Shown one piece after another: positions 52,589 to 64,000 of a DNA stretch of 64,000 nt. A model generated the notes under the pieces. That model searched no databases and was not told where the DNA came from. It saw only the letters and a list, made by a program, of their open reading frames with translations. A program made the translations under genes and the position numbers. Location of the stretch: NCBI GenBank assembly GCA_951640195.1, contig OX621176.1, forward strand, positions 1,178,001 to 1,242,000, written 5' to 3'. This DNA is from Porpolomopsis calyptriformis (taxonomy: Eukaryota; Basidiomycota; Agaricomycetes; Agaricales; Hygrophoraceae). Every line of letters starts with the position of its first letter. Positions within the stretch are counted from its first letter, which is position 1.

Positions 52589-55500
52589 CTATACAGTCTG
52601 AAAATAAGAGTCCATGGACGTGAAATCAAGGATGACCACACGGCCATCCTTTGTGCCAAACACTACACGGTCCCCATTCGCATCCAGCATCCTCGGTCTA
52701 CAAGAGACCGGAATCCAAAAAATCCGCCGATTCTGAGTGATAGAGTAGACCCATCCGTCTGCGGCGATATAACCAAACACCGGACCAGTTGGATTTGAGC
52801 TATCGGTAGACGGGCGCTGGCATGAATGATAAGACCGCGCGGTCGACTGAACCGAGCTGAAATGTCCTGCTAGGGTCTTCAGATGTTCACCACCGAGTGC
52901 GTCCCACAGCCGAAGAGTGTTGTCGTGGGATCCAGAGACAACACCCGTGCCATCAGGGGTGAATGCGACCGAATTCACAAAGCTGGAATGCCCTATCAGG
53001 GTATTAAGATGTTGGCCATTGACTGCGTTCCACAGCCGAACGGTAGCATCGACGGATCCAGACACGATACGCGTGCCGTCTGGAGAGAATGCTACCGAAA
53101 GCACCCAATCGGAATGTCCCTCGAGGGTCTTCAGATGCTCAGCAGTGATGGCATCCCACATCCGAATAGTATTATCACGGGATCCAGAGACGATACGCGT
53201 CCCATCTGGCGAGAACTCGACAGATTCGACCCAGCTGGAATGTCCCCTGAGGGTGTTCAGATGTGCACTGTCGACTGGGTTCCATAGGCGAATAGCACCA
53301 TCAACCGATCCAGACACGATACGTGTGCCGTCTAGGGAGAATGCGACTGAAAGCACCCAATTGGAAGGTTTATCGATAGTGTTCAAATATGCACCCCTGA
53401 CTGCATCCCACAGCCGGACAGTGTTGTCGCCGGATCCAGACATGATAGGCGTAGTATCTGGAGAGGACGAGCCCAGGGTGGGATACTCGAGGGTGTTCAG
53501 ATCTGAACCGCTGGCCGCATCCCACAACCGAAAAGTACCATAGTCGGATACAGACACGATACGCGTGCCATCAGCGGAGAAGACGACTGGTTCAACATAG
53601 TCGGAATGACTCTCGAGGGTGTTTAGACGTGTACCGCTGACTACATCCCACAGTTGAATAGTACCATCGACGAGTCCAGATACGATACGCGTGCCATCGG
53701 GGGAGAATCTGACTGATTCTGCCCCGAGGAAATGCTCCCTGAAGGTGTTCAAACGTGCACCATTGATTGCGTCCCATAGCCGAATTGTATTGTCGAAAGA
53801 CCCAGACATAATACGTGTGCCATCAGGGGAGAAAGTGACTGAAGGCACACAATTAGAATGTCCCTCGAAGGTCTTCAGATGTGTACCACTGGTTGCGTCC
53901 CACAGGCGAACAGTATGGTCGGCAGATCCAGACACGATAAGCGTGCCATCAGGGGAGAATGTGACTGAGTATACACCCATGGAATGTCCCTCGAGGGTGC
54001 TTAGACGTTCACCGCTGAAAGCGTCCCACAACCAAATAGTATCACCGGATGCAGATACGATCCGCGTGCCATCAGGGGAGAATGTGGCACATTCTACCCA
54101 GTCAGGGTGTCTTTCGAGGGTGTTTAGGTGTGCACCGTTTACTGCGTCCCATAACCTAACAGTATCACCGGATGAAGATATGATCCGCGTGCCATCGGGG
54201 GAGAATGCGACACATTCTACCCAGTTAGAATGCCCTTCGAGGGTGTTCAGAGGTGCACCGTTGACTGCGTCCCACACCCGAACGGTATTATCGTAGGATC
54301 CGGACACGACACGCGTACTATCTGGGGAGAACGCGGCAGATTGTACACAGTCTGAATGTCCTTCAAGAGTTTTCAAATGTGCCCCAGTGGCGGCGTCCCA
54401 CAACCGAAGGGTATGGTCGCCAGATGCTGATACGATCCGCGTGCCATCAGGGGAGAATTCGACACATTCTACCCAGTTAGAATGTCCTTCAAGGGTGTTC
54501 AGATGGGCACCGCTGACTGCGTCCCACAACCGAACGGTATTGTCACCGGATGCAGAGACGATACGCGCACCATCGGGGGAAAATGCGACAAGGTAAACGC
54601 CTCTGGAATGTCCTTCTATCGTCCTTATACATGAATTCCACGACTTGTCCATTCCATTGTATATTTTCACCGGAAGGTCCAACTCCCTGCCATATATCTT
54701 TTTTATTGATGTTTCTTCGGGTGTGAACAGTAAAGCCGAGTGGTATATTTGAAGCGAACAACTGTTGATGATCCAGAAGAATTCTCGGGTAAACCGCTCG
54801 CAATCATGAAGTAAGTCCTTTGCATCAGTCATCCCTTCATCGGCTTTCTGTAGAATGGGATCAACATCACGCGTTGGAGAGAAAGAAGATAACATACTGA
54901 AATCGTCTTTTGAGCCACATCTAATGCAAGCAGTCCACTTCGAAGATCTCCTATCAGACTGAGCACCTCAAGCCAGTACAGTAAATAGTCTAAACAAAAT
55001 TCGTTTACGAGGCTGGCGAGATCGCCAGAGAAAGTCGCATTTTCTAGATGCCAAGACCAATGACGACATGCATACTGCAGTTCAGGTCGGATGCAAGTCA
55101 TCGCGCGCGTCTGAAGGTCGTCCACCTCGCTATTGAGCAATGAAGGATTTCTTATCCCACAGATGTCTCGCTTCAACTCCTTCATAGCAGCTAGACAAGC
55201 ATGCGCAAGTAACGTATGTTGTGTCTGGGGATCAACAACATATCTCGGATTCAGACATCGTGTTGGATTCGTTATGAAGTCGAAAAATGATGGATGGAGC
55301 GTTCGAATTACTTGCGTGTCGTCGTCAGGTACCATGATCACCGAGTGAAGTCGTCGGAGTGTTATTCCCACCGAAAGCGATGGAAGATCTAATAATCGTT
55401 CGAGAGCAACCGACGAGAGGGGGTCCCGAAGGAGAACAATGGTGCCCAGAATCGTCTTCAGTCGGTCAGAAAGGTGAGAAGATATATTAGGAAATGCATG

Positions 55501-57416
55501 GTTCAACACTTGACCGTATAATTGATCAAGGTTATAAAACGGGGACGAGCCTTCCATTGCCGTGGGCGCATTACAAACAAGACGAGAAAGTTGATGTTTG
55601 GGATCACAAAAGTTTTCATCTTCAATGAATTTAACAGACGTCGACGCAAAGATGAAAAGTCCAAAAGACATCTGCGTCAAGGCATCGATATCGGCGATAG
55701 AAGGCCATTCGTTTCCAAGTTGATATAACTCTCGCGTGCAAGTGATTTTCGTTGAAAGGAAGTGTTTGATATCATTTTGCACGACGCCTAGTTCCACTTC
55801 GTGTAAAACGTATCGCCGAGTCACCGGGTTCAATTCATTTGATCTGAAGACGGTAGTGATGTGACTTTCAGGCCGACTTGTCACTAAGAACTTCAGCGGG
55901 AACAATTCGTCGACATGACGAGAAAGCGACGATAGGATAATTGAGATCATCCCAGTCTCCTTGCACTCGTCGAGTGCATCCAAAACAACCACGCAGGGAG
56001 AGATCGAGTGTCTGATCAACTGAAGAGGTTTGATAATCAGTTCTTGGAGTTGATATGGAGGGATGGCATAGCCAATGTCGGGATTTGATTTCATAGCACG
56101 AGTAACCTCTGCTCCAAATAAGGGGTTGAATATCCCGAGCTGATAGGCGATACTCGTAAAGATCATATTCGGGTTGCTGCAATCGGCATCGTCACGTGAG
56201 CAGAAGAAGCTGGCTCCAAGAATATCAAATGTGTTGCACGCCTCCGCGACCGTGTAAGCAATCGTCGATTTCCCAGTCCCGGCCGATCCATTGATCCAAA
56301 AGATACAGGTATCTGTTGAAACGGTATTGGGCTCTCTGTCAAGAACGGCACCGATTTGAGGTTGCGAATCCCCGATACCACCAATCCAGCCAAAAATCTG
56401 GTGAAGAATGTCGGCTCTTGTACCTTCCAAGCATCCGGCTCGATATTTGCAGTTGAAGGGAGAAAAGAAGGCGTGTGGAGGGTGCTCGTCTAGGATGTAT
56501 ATGTTACCATTATCATATATCAATAAATACCAGTAATCACCTTTTGTATCTAATCTAGCATTCATTTTCTGGAAGGCAAGAAGTAAGAGTGATGTAACGA
56601 CAAATAGTGCAGGGAAAGCCTATACCTGAAATTCTCTTGTTGCAGTTTCATGAAGGTGGTTTACTTTCTCTTGGGTCCTGATTGCACGCTTCTCGGTCCT
56701 GGCGGTGTGTTGCTGAGAATACATGAGTGATGATCCCATTGGTAGCAAGAGATTAACACACATCAAGTGCGGATTCGATTGCAACCGTAGTCTCTGCCTG
56801 CATACAAAGCCCAACCATGAATATTCAAACGTCAAACTTCACAGGCAAATAGCCATACCGTAAACGCTTGCATCAACAATGTGATCGTCTGGGTATGACT
56901 GCTAATCAATTGTGCGTCGTCGGCAGAGCAGATAGAGCGCATTATGGCAGGTCTGGAAGCTATCTGTTGCAGTTGTTCTGACGCCGCATTCGATGTGCTA
57001 TGGGAACACAGCGTAAGCTGGTTCACCGTGGTATGGAGATAACATACGTGAACAAACGATCTATTCGGTCAATGGCCACCTGAGAAAGCGTCCCTCCATT
57101 CTTGGAACCCTCAAGGACTAGGTTGAAATTATGGATCTGCATTGTGAGTCTCTCGACGTCTTCTGCGTTTTGAGATGTTTTCTGCATTGCTCATCAGAAG
57201 ACGTCAATACACACAACAGAAGCGATCTGCCTTCATGACATCTATCGCGAGTAGCAGACCACCTATGGCCGCCTTTAATCCAGGCACTGCTGCGTCTCCT
57301 GCTGCTGCTTTGGCTATTCGGAGAGTTGCTTGCAGCGCACTAGCAGCAGTGGAACACGCCCGCTTCAACCTCTCTTTGTTCTCGGACTTTGGTTTGATAG
57401 AGCGGAACATTGTCAT
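52589..57416 (-). CDS. NACHT-WD40 NLR, copy 1 (14 WD repeats)
   Basis: Fungal STAND/NLR protein, presumed to act in non-self recognition or programmed cell death. The start is MTMFRSIKPKSENKER (57416, or the second Met at 57410). The N-terminal helical region (AGDAAVPGLKAAIGGLLLAID) and a heptad-like linker (HTARTEKRAIRTQEKVNHLHE) are on several short exons between 57416 and 56630. One long exon (about 56570-54898) carries the NACHT domain: P-loop WINGSAGTGKSTIAY, Walker B CVVVLDALDEC, LVTSRPESHI sensor. After a 50-nt intron (54897-54848), 52589-54847 encodes fourteen repeats ending in LWDA, most with FSPDGTRIVSGS cores (one truncated near 53480), then a non-repeat tail. A paralogue lies beside it at 58458-62828. 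The intron after exon 1 may use a GC donor. Confidence 0.82.
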
Positions 57417-57770
57417 AAACTTGGATGAACGTGAGATGGGTCAAGGATGGATAGGCGCGGAAGGAGGCCCATGCTGTACCTTATTTGATTATTACACAGC
57501 ACCGGAAACTGTCGCTGTTACGTCATGTCTTGATTTCTTCGACCAAGTGGTCTCTCACACGCCGGTCATTAAACGCCCCCTTACTTGCTAGCCACTTCCG
57601 CTCAAGCATGAAAACCAACATGTGAACATCCTACAGTCCTTTAGCTTGGAATCTTGAAACGATGAGAAATCCAGTCGAGGGCGATGAGTGTTCGCTCCTT
57701 CGGGTAGGTAATCTCAGGATTGGTGCATGCGACTTGGTTCAAAACTATCATGTCTTCCTTACACCCGTCG

Positions 57771-57905
57771 TCCTTACCATCCCAGAATCCATCGGATCGA
57801 CCACCATCCATCAACCATGGCTGCCTTAAACTATGAATAGAGCGACAAAACACCTCCGCAGGTTTTCTATGCATCCGGATTTGAGGTCTACAGCCATTCG
57901 TAACA
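57771..57905 (+). pseudogene. Duplicated 5' fragment of glycyl-tRNA synthetase gene
   Basis: Matches 63057-63232 by eye: CTTACCATC...CAGAATCCA...GGAT...CATCAACCATGGC before the start codon, then (after a gap) CCGCAGGTTTTCTATGCA, TTTGAGGTCTACAGC and the start of the first intron. In-frame stops follow the ATG (57815). It lies upstream of NLR copy 1 exactly as the real gene lies upstream of NLR copy 2. Confidence 0.75.
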
Positions 57906-58457
57906 CCCTTAGATTAATTCTGAACTCGTACTAACTTTGATCAATATTTTTTCTTCTGCTGACAGCTTCGTTATGCTTGGCGGTAAATGGTTCAGTAAAT
58001 CGAGACTCATCATCTCAGATTGAGAAATGCGGGGACTTGCCTTGGCATCCTATCCACTCCCAAGTTCACTACAGTACTTTTCCTCAAAGTTGAGTAAATT
58101 TGTGCAATCAATCGTAACATTACAGACTCACAAGATTTAATTTAGAAAACAATAAGAAAGCTAGAAAATCATCAGTGGAGACCGCCAGAGTGACGAGTTA
58201 GAAACGGCTATAGGTTATGAAGATAAAACCTGCATGCAGCTTTGGGATGCGTGTGGGCAGATCGAGAGCTAAACTGGTCACGTCGAGCTAGATGGTTTGC
58301 AAAGGTCACTTGTGCTAAGGTGGAAGGTAAATTTGTCGGACATTTTTGGGTAAGTACGGAAAAGAACTAGAACAGTAGTGGTACAGGTCGCAACTGCAAA
58401 TCACAACACTACAGATATAACCGCAAGTCCACAAGACGACGAAAGAAATGGGAACGG
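57906..58457. other. Spacer between the tandem NLR units
   Basis: No gene seen. It separates the synthetase fragment of unit 1 from the 3' end of NLR copy 2. The last 60 bases (58430-58457, CCACAAGACGACGAAAGAAATGG) resemble 52560-52583 just past NLR copy 1, marking the left edge of the duplicated unit. Confidence 0.55.
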
Positions 58458-61400
58458 CTATACAACCTGAGAATAAGAGTCCGCGGACGTGAAACCAAGG
58501 ATAATAACACGACCATCTGCCGTGCCAAAGACCACGCGACTTCCGTTCGCAGCCAGCGTCCATGGTCTACAAGTGACCGGGATCCAACAAATCCGTTGGT
58601 TCCGAGTAATGGAGTGGACCCATCCGTCTTCCGCGATACAACCAAACACCGAACTGGTTGTAATCGAGCCATCGGTAAATGGGTCCTGGCACAAACTTAA
58701 AGATTGCGCGACAGATTGAACTGAACTGAAATGTCCCGTGAGGACGTCCAGCTGAGCACCGCTGACTGCGTCCCATAACCGGATAGTATAGTCGTCTGAT
58801 CCAGAGACGACAAGCGTGCCATCTGGAGAGAATAGGGCCAATCGTACCCAGTTGAAATGTCCCTCGAGGGTGTTCAGATGCTCACCACTGAGTGCGTCCC
58901 ACAGCCGAATGGTATGGTCGTGGGATCCGGATGCCATACGGATGCCATCTGGAGAGAATGCGACTGATCGCACCCAGCCTGAATGTCCCTCAAGAGTGTG
59001 CAAATGTGCACCAGTAATCGCATCCCACAGTTGAACGGTATTGTCACTAGATCCAGACACAATCCAGGTGCCATCTGGAGAGAATGCTACCGATAGGACC
59101 CAGTCGGAATGTCCCTCGAGGGCGTTCTGATGTGCACAGCTGATTGCATCCCACAGCCGAACGGTATCATCAGCAGATCCAGACACGATACGCATGCCAT
59201 CAGTGGAGAATGCGACAGACTGTACCCGGTGAGAATGTCCCTTGAGGGTGCTCAGATGTACACCGCTGGCTGCATCCCACAGCCGAACAGTATCATCACG
59301 GGATCCAGATACCATAGTGGTTCCATCTGGGGAAAATGTAACCGAAAGTACCCAGTGGGAATGTCCTTTGAAGGTGGTCAAGTGGGCACCGCTGACGGCA
59401 TCCCATAACCGAACGGTGGTGTCGAAAGATCCAGATACAATACGCATGCCGTCTGGGGAGAACGCAACCGAATGTACCCAGCCGGGATGTCCCATGAGGG
59501 TGTTCAGATTTGCACCGTTGACTGCGTCCCACAGCTGAACAGTGTTGTCGTGGGCTCCAAACACGATACGCTTGCTATCGGGGGAGAATGCGACTGATTG
59601 TACATTGGAATGTCCCTGTAGGGTATTTAGATGTGCGCCGCTGACTGCGTCCCACAGCCGAACAGTATCATCGGCTGATCCAGACACAATACGAGTACCA
59701 TCTGGGGAGAACGCGACCGAAGATACCATGAGGGAGTGTCCCTCAAGAGTGTTCAGATGTGCACCACTGACTCTGTCCCAAAGGCGAACAGTATTGTCAC
59801 CGGATCCAGACACAATACGCGTGCCATCGGGGGAGAATGCAACCGATTGCACCCATCCCGAATGTCCCCGGAGAGTGTTAAGATGTGCACCACTGACTGC
59901 GTCCCACAGCCGAACGGTATTGTCGCGGGATCCAGACACCACAGTGGTTCCATCTGGGGAAAATGTAACCGACTGAACTCCACCGGACTGTCCTTCTATA
60001 GTTCGCATACATGAATTCCATGTCTTGTCTAATCCATTGTATATTTTCACCGGAAGGTCCAGCTCTCTGCCGTATATCTTTTTTATTGATGTTTCTTCGG
60101 GTGTGAACAGTAAAGCCGAGTGGTATATTTGAAGCGAACAACTGTTGATGATCCAGAAGAATTCTCGGGTAAACCGCTCGCAATCATGAAGTAAGTCCTT
60201 GGCATCATTTATCTCTCTATCCGCTTTCTGTGGAATGGGATCAACGTCACGCGTTGGAGAGAAAGAAGATAACATACTGAAATCGTCTTTTGTGCAACAT
60301 CTAATGCAAGCAGTGCACTTCGAAGATCTCCCATCAGACTGAGCGCCTCAACCCAGTTTAGTAGATATTCCAGACAGAAGGTGTTCACGAGGCTGGCGAG
60401 ATCGTCAGAGAAAGTCGCATTTTCTAGGTGCCAAGCCCAGTGACGACAGGCATACTGCAGTTGGGGCGGGATGCAAGTAATCACACGAGTCTGAAGGTCG
60501 TCTACCTCGCTATTGAGCAATGAAGGATTTCTTATCCCACAAATGTCTCGCTTCAACTTCTTCATAGCAACTAGACAGGCATGCGCAAGTAACGTATGTT
60601 GGGTCTTGGGGTCAACAACATATTTCGGATTCAGACATCGTGTTGGATTCGTTATGAAGTCGAAAAATGATGGATGGAGCGTTCGAATTACTTGCGTGTC
60701 GTGGTCGGGTACCATGATCACCGAATGAAGACGTCGGAGCGTTATTCCCACCGAAAGCGATGGCAGATCTAATAATCGTTCGAGAGCAACCGACGAGAGA
60801 GGGTCTCGGAGGAGAACAATGGTGCCCAGAATCGTCTTCAGTCGGTCAGAAAGGTGGGAAGATATTTTAGGAAATGCATGGTTCAACACTTGGCCGTATA
60901 ATTGATCAAGGTTATAAAACGGGGATGAGCCTTCCGTTGCCGTGGGCGCATTACAAACAAGACGAGAAAGTTGATGTTTGGGATCACAATAGTTTTCATC
61001 TTCAATGAATTTAACAGACGTCGACGCAAAGATGAAAAGTCCAAAAGACATCTGCGTCAAGGTATCGATATGGGCGATAGAAGGCCATTCGTTTCCAAGT
61101 TGATATAACTCTCGCGTGCAAGTGAGTTTCGTCGAAAGGAAGTGTTTGATATCATTTTGCACGACGCCTAGTTCCACTTCGTGTAAAACGTATCGCCGAG
61201 TCACTGGGTTCAATTCATTTGATCTGAAGACGGTAGTGATGTGACTTTCAGGCCGACTTGTCACTAAGAACTTCAGCGGGAACAATTCGTCGACATGACG
61301 AGAAAGCGACGATAGGATAATTGAGATCATCCCAGTCTCCTTGCACTCGTCGAGTGCATCCAAAACAACCACGCAGGGAGAGATCGAGTGTCTGATCAAC

Positions 61401-62828
61401 TGAAGAGGTTTTATAATCAGTTCTTGGAGTTGATATGGAGGGATGGCATAGCCAATGTCGGGATTTGATTTCATAGCACGAGTAACCTCTGCTTTGAATA
61501 AGGGGTTGAATATCCCGAGCTGATAGGCGATACTCGTAAAGATCATATTCGGGTTGCTGCAATCGGCATCGTCACGGGAGCAGAAGAAGCTGGCCCCAAG
61601 AATATCAAATGTGTTGCACGCCTCCGCGACCGTGTAAGCAATCGTCGTTTTCCCAGTCCCGGCCGATCCATTGATCCAAAAGATACAGGTATCTGTTGAA
61701 ACAGTATTGGGCTCCCTGTCAACAACGGCACCAATTGGAGATTGTGAATCCCCGATACCAATCCAGCCAAAAATCTGATGAAGAATGTCGGCTCTTGTGC
61801 CTTCCAAGCATCCGGCTCGATTTTTGCAGTTGAAGGGAGAAAAGAAAGCGTGTGGAGGATGCCCATCTAGGATGCCTATGTTATCTTTATTGTATATCAA
61901 CGAGTGCCAGTAATCACCTTTCGTGTCTATTCTAGCATTCGTTTGCTAGAAGACAAGGAGTAAGAGAAAAGTAACGAGACATAGTAGATGGTTAGCCCAT
62001 ACCTGAAATCCTCTTATCGCAGTTTCATGAAGGTTGTCTATTTTCTCTTGGGTCCTGACTGCATGCTCCTCGGTCCTAATGGCGTGTTCCTCGGTCCTCA
62101 CAGCATGTGTCTCAGTCCTTGCGACATGTTGCTGGGAGTGCCTGAGTGAGGATCTCATTAGGGTAGGAAGAGATTAACACACATCTAGTGCAGATTCGAT
62201 TGCAAGTGTAGTCTCTGCCTGCGTACGAAACCAGGCAACGATTCTTATTATTCAAATGTCGAACTACGCAAACAAATAGCCATACCATGAAAGCTTGAAT
62301 TGAACATGTAATCATCTGGATATGGTCGATAATCAAATGCGCATCGTCGTCAGAGCGAATGAAGCGCTTTATGGCATGTCGGGAAGCAATCTTGTCCAGT
62401 TCTTTTAATGTTGCATCCGATGTGCTATGGAGACACGGGTTAAACTGGCTCACTGCGAAATGGGGGTAACGTACGCGAGCAGACGAGTTACTCTGTCAAT
62501 GGCTACTGGAGGAAGTGTCCCTCCATCCTTTGAGAGGAGTCGGTTGATTCCCTCGATCTGCTTTGAGAATCTCTCGATGTCTTCGGCGTTTTGAGATGTT
62601 TTCTGCATTACCGATCAGAAGACGTAAATCAAAACAGTTGTGATCGACCTTGATAGTGTCTAGCATGAGTAGCAGACCACCTATGCCTGCTTTCAGCCCA
62701 GGCACTGGAGCGCCTCCTGCCGCTTCTTTGGCTATTCGGAGAGTCATTTGCAGAGCGCTGACCGCAGTGGCACATGCCCGCTTCAACCTCTCTTTGTTCT
62801 CTAGTTTGGGTTTGATAGATGAGAACAT
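58458..62828 (-). CDS. NACHT-WD40 NLR, copy 2 (10 WD repeats)
   Basis: Close paralogue of the neighbouring NLR. Starts MFSSIKPKLENKERLKRA (62828). The N-terminal helical region GAPVPGLKAGIGGLLLMLDTIK joins KTSQNAEDIERF across an intron with donor GTCGAT. The linker contains a short repeat HAVRTEE/HAIRTEE/HAVRTQE (near 62110-62050). NACHT domain with P-loop WINGSAGTGKTTIAY (Thr where copy 1 has Ser) and CVVVLDALDEC; then, after the same short intron near 60250, a WD40 array of ten repeats (60230-58780) and a conserved tail with DGWVHSITRNQRICWIP. NACHT sequences of the two copies are nearly the same, whereas WD arrays differ in number and residues. Confidence 0.82.
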
Positions 62829-63110
62829 CGAGGACGACTGGGTAGATGGGGGATAGATCAAGGATCGATAGGCGCGCAAAAGGCAAATGCCGTACCTTAT
62901 CACACACGATCAAAGGTGCTGTGAGCCCCAATATTAAGCACGACCTGTTTATGGGCGAGCAATCCATGATGATGTGCACGATAACGACGAATCGTTCCAA
63001 GGTGTGACAATAAAAAGTGACTGGGTTGTATGCGACCTTGTCTGAACCTACCACGTCCTCCTTACCATCACTATCTCAGAATCCACCGCATCGCCCGCCA
63101 TCAATCAACC

Positions 63111-64000
63111 ATGGCCCCCCTAACCGTGAACAAAACCGCACATCCATTCGACAAAACCCGTCTCGAAGCATTACTCAACCGCAGGTTCTTCTACGCACCT
63201 GCATTCGAGATCTACGGCGGTACGTAAAAAAAAAAAACCCTTCCTCCTCTCCTCTCCTCAAAACATCCACATCTACCTATCCCTCCATTCAATCCATCAG
63301 GCGTAGCCGGCTTGTACGACTTCGGTCCTCCAGGCTCCTCCCTCCAAGCGAACATCATATCCGAATGGCGCAAACACTTCATCATCGAGGACCACATGCT
63401 CGAGCTCGACACGACGATCATGACGCCCGCCCCGGTATTCGAGACGTCCGGCCACGTCGCGCGGTTCGCGGACTGGATGGTCAAGGATACCAAAACGGGC
63501 GACGTCCTCCGCGCGGACCATTTGGTCAAGACCGTGCTCGAGGCCCGGCTCACGAGCGACAGAGAAGCGCGGAAAGACGTCGTCGTCAATCCTGGTCGGA
63601 GTGGCCATCGTGGTGTCAAGCATGTCCGGTTGGACGATCATGTTGTGACAGAGTACGAGATGATGTTGGCTCAGGTTATTCTTTATTTGATCTCTAGTGT
63701 TCTTGTCAAATTGAATGGTTTTGGTTTTTTTTTTTTCTTTTCTTCTTTGGAAATTAGATCGATAATTACACGGGTCCGGAATTGGGTGAACTCTGTCGGA
63801 AACACGCCATCACCAATCCAGATACCAACAACGAGGTCGGGGAACCCCAACAATTCAATCTCATGTTTGCGAGCAGCATAGGTCCCACCGGACAACATCC
63901 AGGGTGAGTACTTCAACCGGGCGTACTCAATCTGACCCTCAGTAACCAAAACCATTACAAAAAAAAAGCTATCTCCGCCCTGAAACAGCCCAAGGCCACT
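63111..64000 (+). CDS. Glycyl-tRNA synthetase (5' part; runs off the window)
   Basis: Class II aminoacyl-tRNA synthetase charging tRNA-Gly, dimeric alpha2 type. Exons 63111-63219, 63301-63674, 63758-63903 and 63969 onward; introns are 81, 83 and 65 nt and phases agree. Start MAPLTVNKTAHPFDKTRLE. Conserved blocks are [75 protein letters not shown] (reading across the exon 3/4 junction). The insert between ARKDVVV and DDHVVTEYEMM is less Lys-rich than I would expect. The window ends within motif 2. Confidence 0.92.

Noticed and set aside
52883..54296. Plus-strand open frames across the WD40 arrays
   Set aside because: Antisense shadows of the WD repeats; their repeat pattern is exactly that of the minus-strand coding sequence.

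Overview
The window reads as nuclear DNA of a basidiomycete, most likely an Agaricomycete (mushroom-forming fungus). The reasons are spliceosomal introns of about 48-65 nt in every host gene, two NACHT-WD40 (fungal NLR) genes, chromodomain-bearing Ty3/gypsy retrotransposons, an integrase-core transposase gene of a type common in Agaricomycetes, and conserved eukaryotic genes at the right end (bestrophin-like channel, C2H2 zinc-finger protein, glycyl-tRNA synthetase). The species cannot be told from the sequence.

Layout. 1-3.8 kb: nothing I can support as a gene. 4.0-6.2 kb: two members of an unrecognised family of small secreted proteins. 6.3-11.2 kb: a decayed integrase-core transposon region on the minus strand, with a Cys-rich companion gene and degenerate tandem repeats. 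11.25-37.19 kb: a nest of retrotransposons. The oldest element (C) has its 5' LTR split by element A (11428-23768, TSD CAGTC) and its pol split by intact element B (27023-33922, TSD TTGGC). Element A is itself broken by a 1.7-kb element D1 (14563-16255, TSD CAGCC) and by an inverted, internally deleted relative A' (18237-22009, TSD GATAC). 37.2-39.5 kb: a broken copy of the secreted family, itself interrupted by a second D element (37268-38976, TSD CCAGC). 39.9-45.9 kb: three more intact members of the secreted family. 46.0-52.1 kb: single-copy host genes (EBP/EXPERA-like membrane protein, C2H2 protein, bestrophin-like channel). 52.6-62.8 kb: two tandem NLR genes on the minus strand. 63.1-64.0 kb: the 5' part of the cytosolic/mitochondrial-type glycyl-tRNA synthetase gene.

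The most unusual system is the secreted family (five intact copies and one broken copy). Each has a conserved signal peptide plus a VRSID...DLYPR...VRDID exon, then a tiny second exon (10, 22 or 34 nt, always 1 mod 3), then a proline-rich, poorly conserved region, ending in most copies in a short basic segment. The largest copy has 13 exons. Its introns alternate between two families (A and B) that are nearly identical from one intron to the next, while the mini-exons between them differ. Every junction keeps the same phase rule, so modules can be added or lost without breaking the frame. It resembles the logic of micro-exon genes and of introner-type intron spread, but I know of no description of this family.

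The retrotransposons show three shared features: an 11-nt complement between the predicted RNA 5' end and the primer-binding site that covaries between elements (Tf1-like self-priming), a conserved -1 frameshift site GGRTTTT at the gag-pol junction, and an extra coiled-coil-like ORF3 between pol and the 3' LTR. The NLR pair arose by a tandem duplication that also carried along the first exon of the neighbouring glycyl-tRNA synthetase gene.
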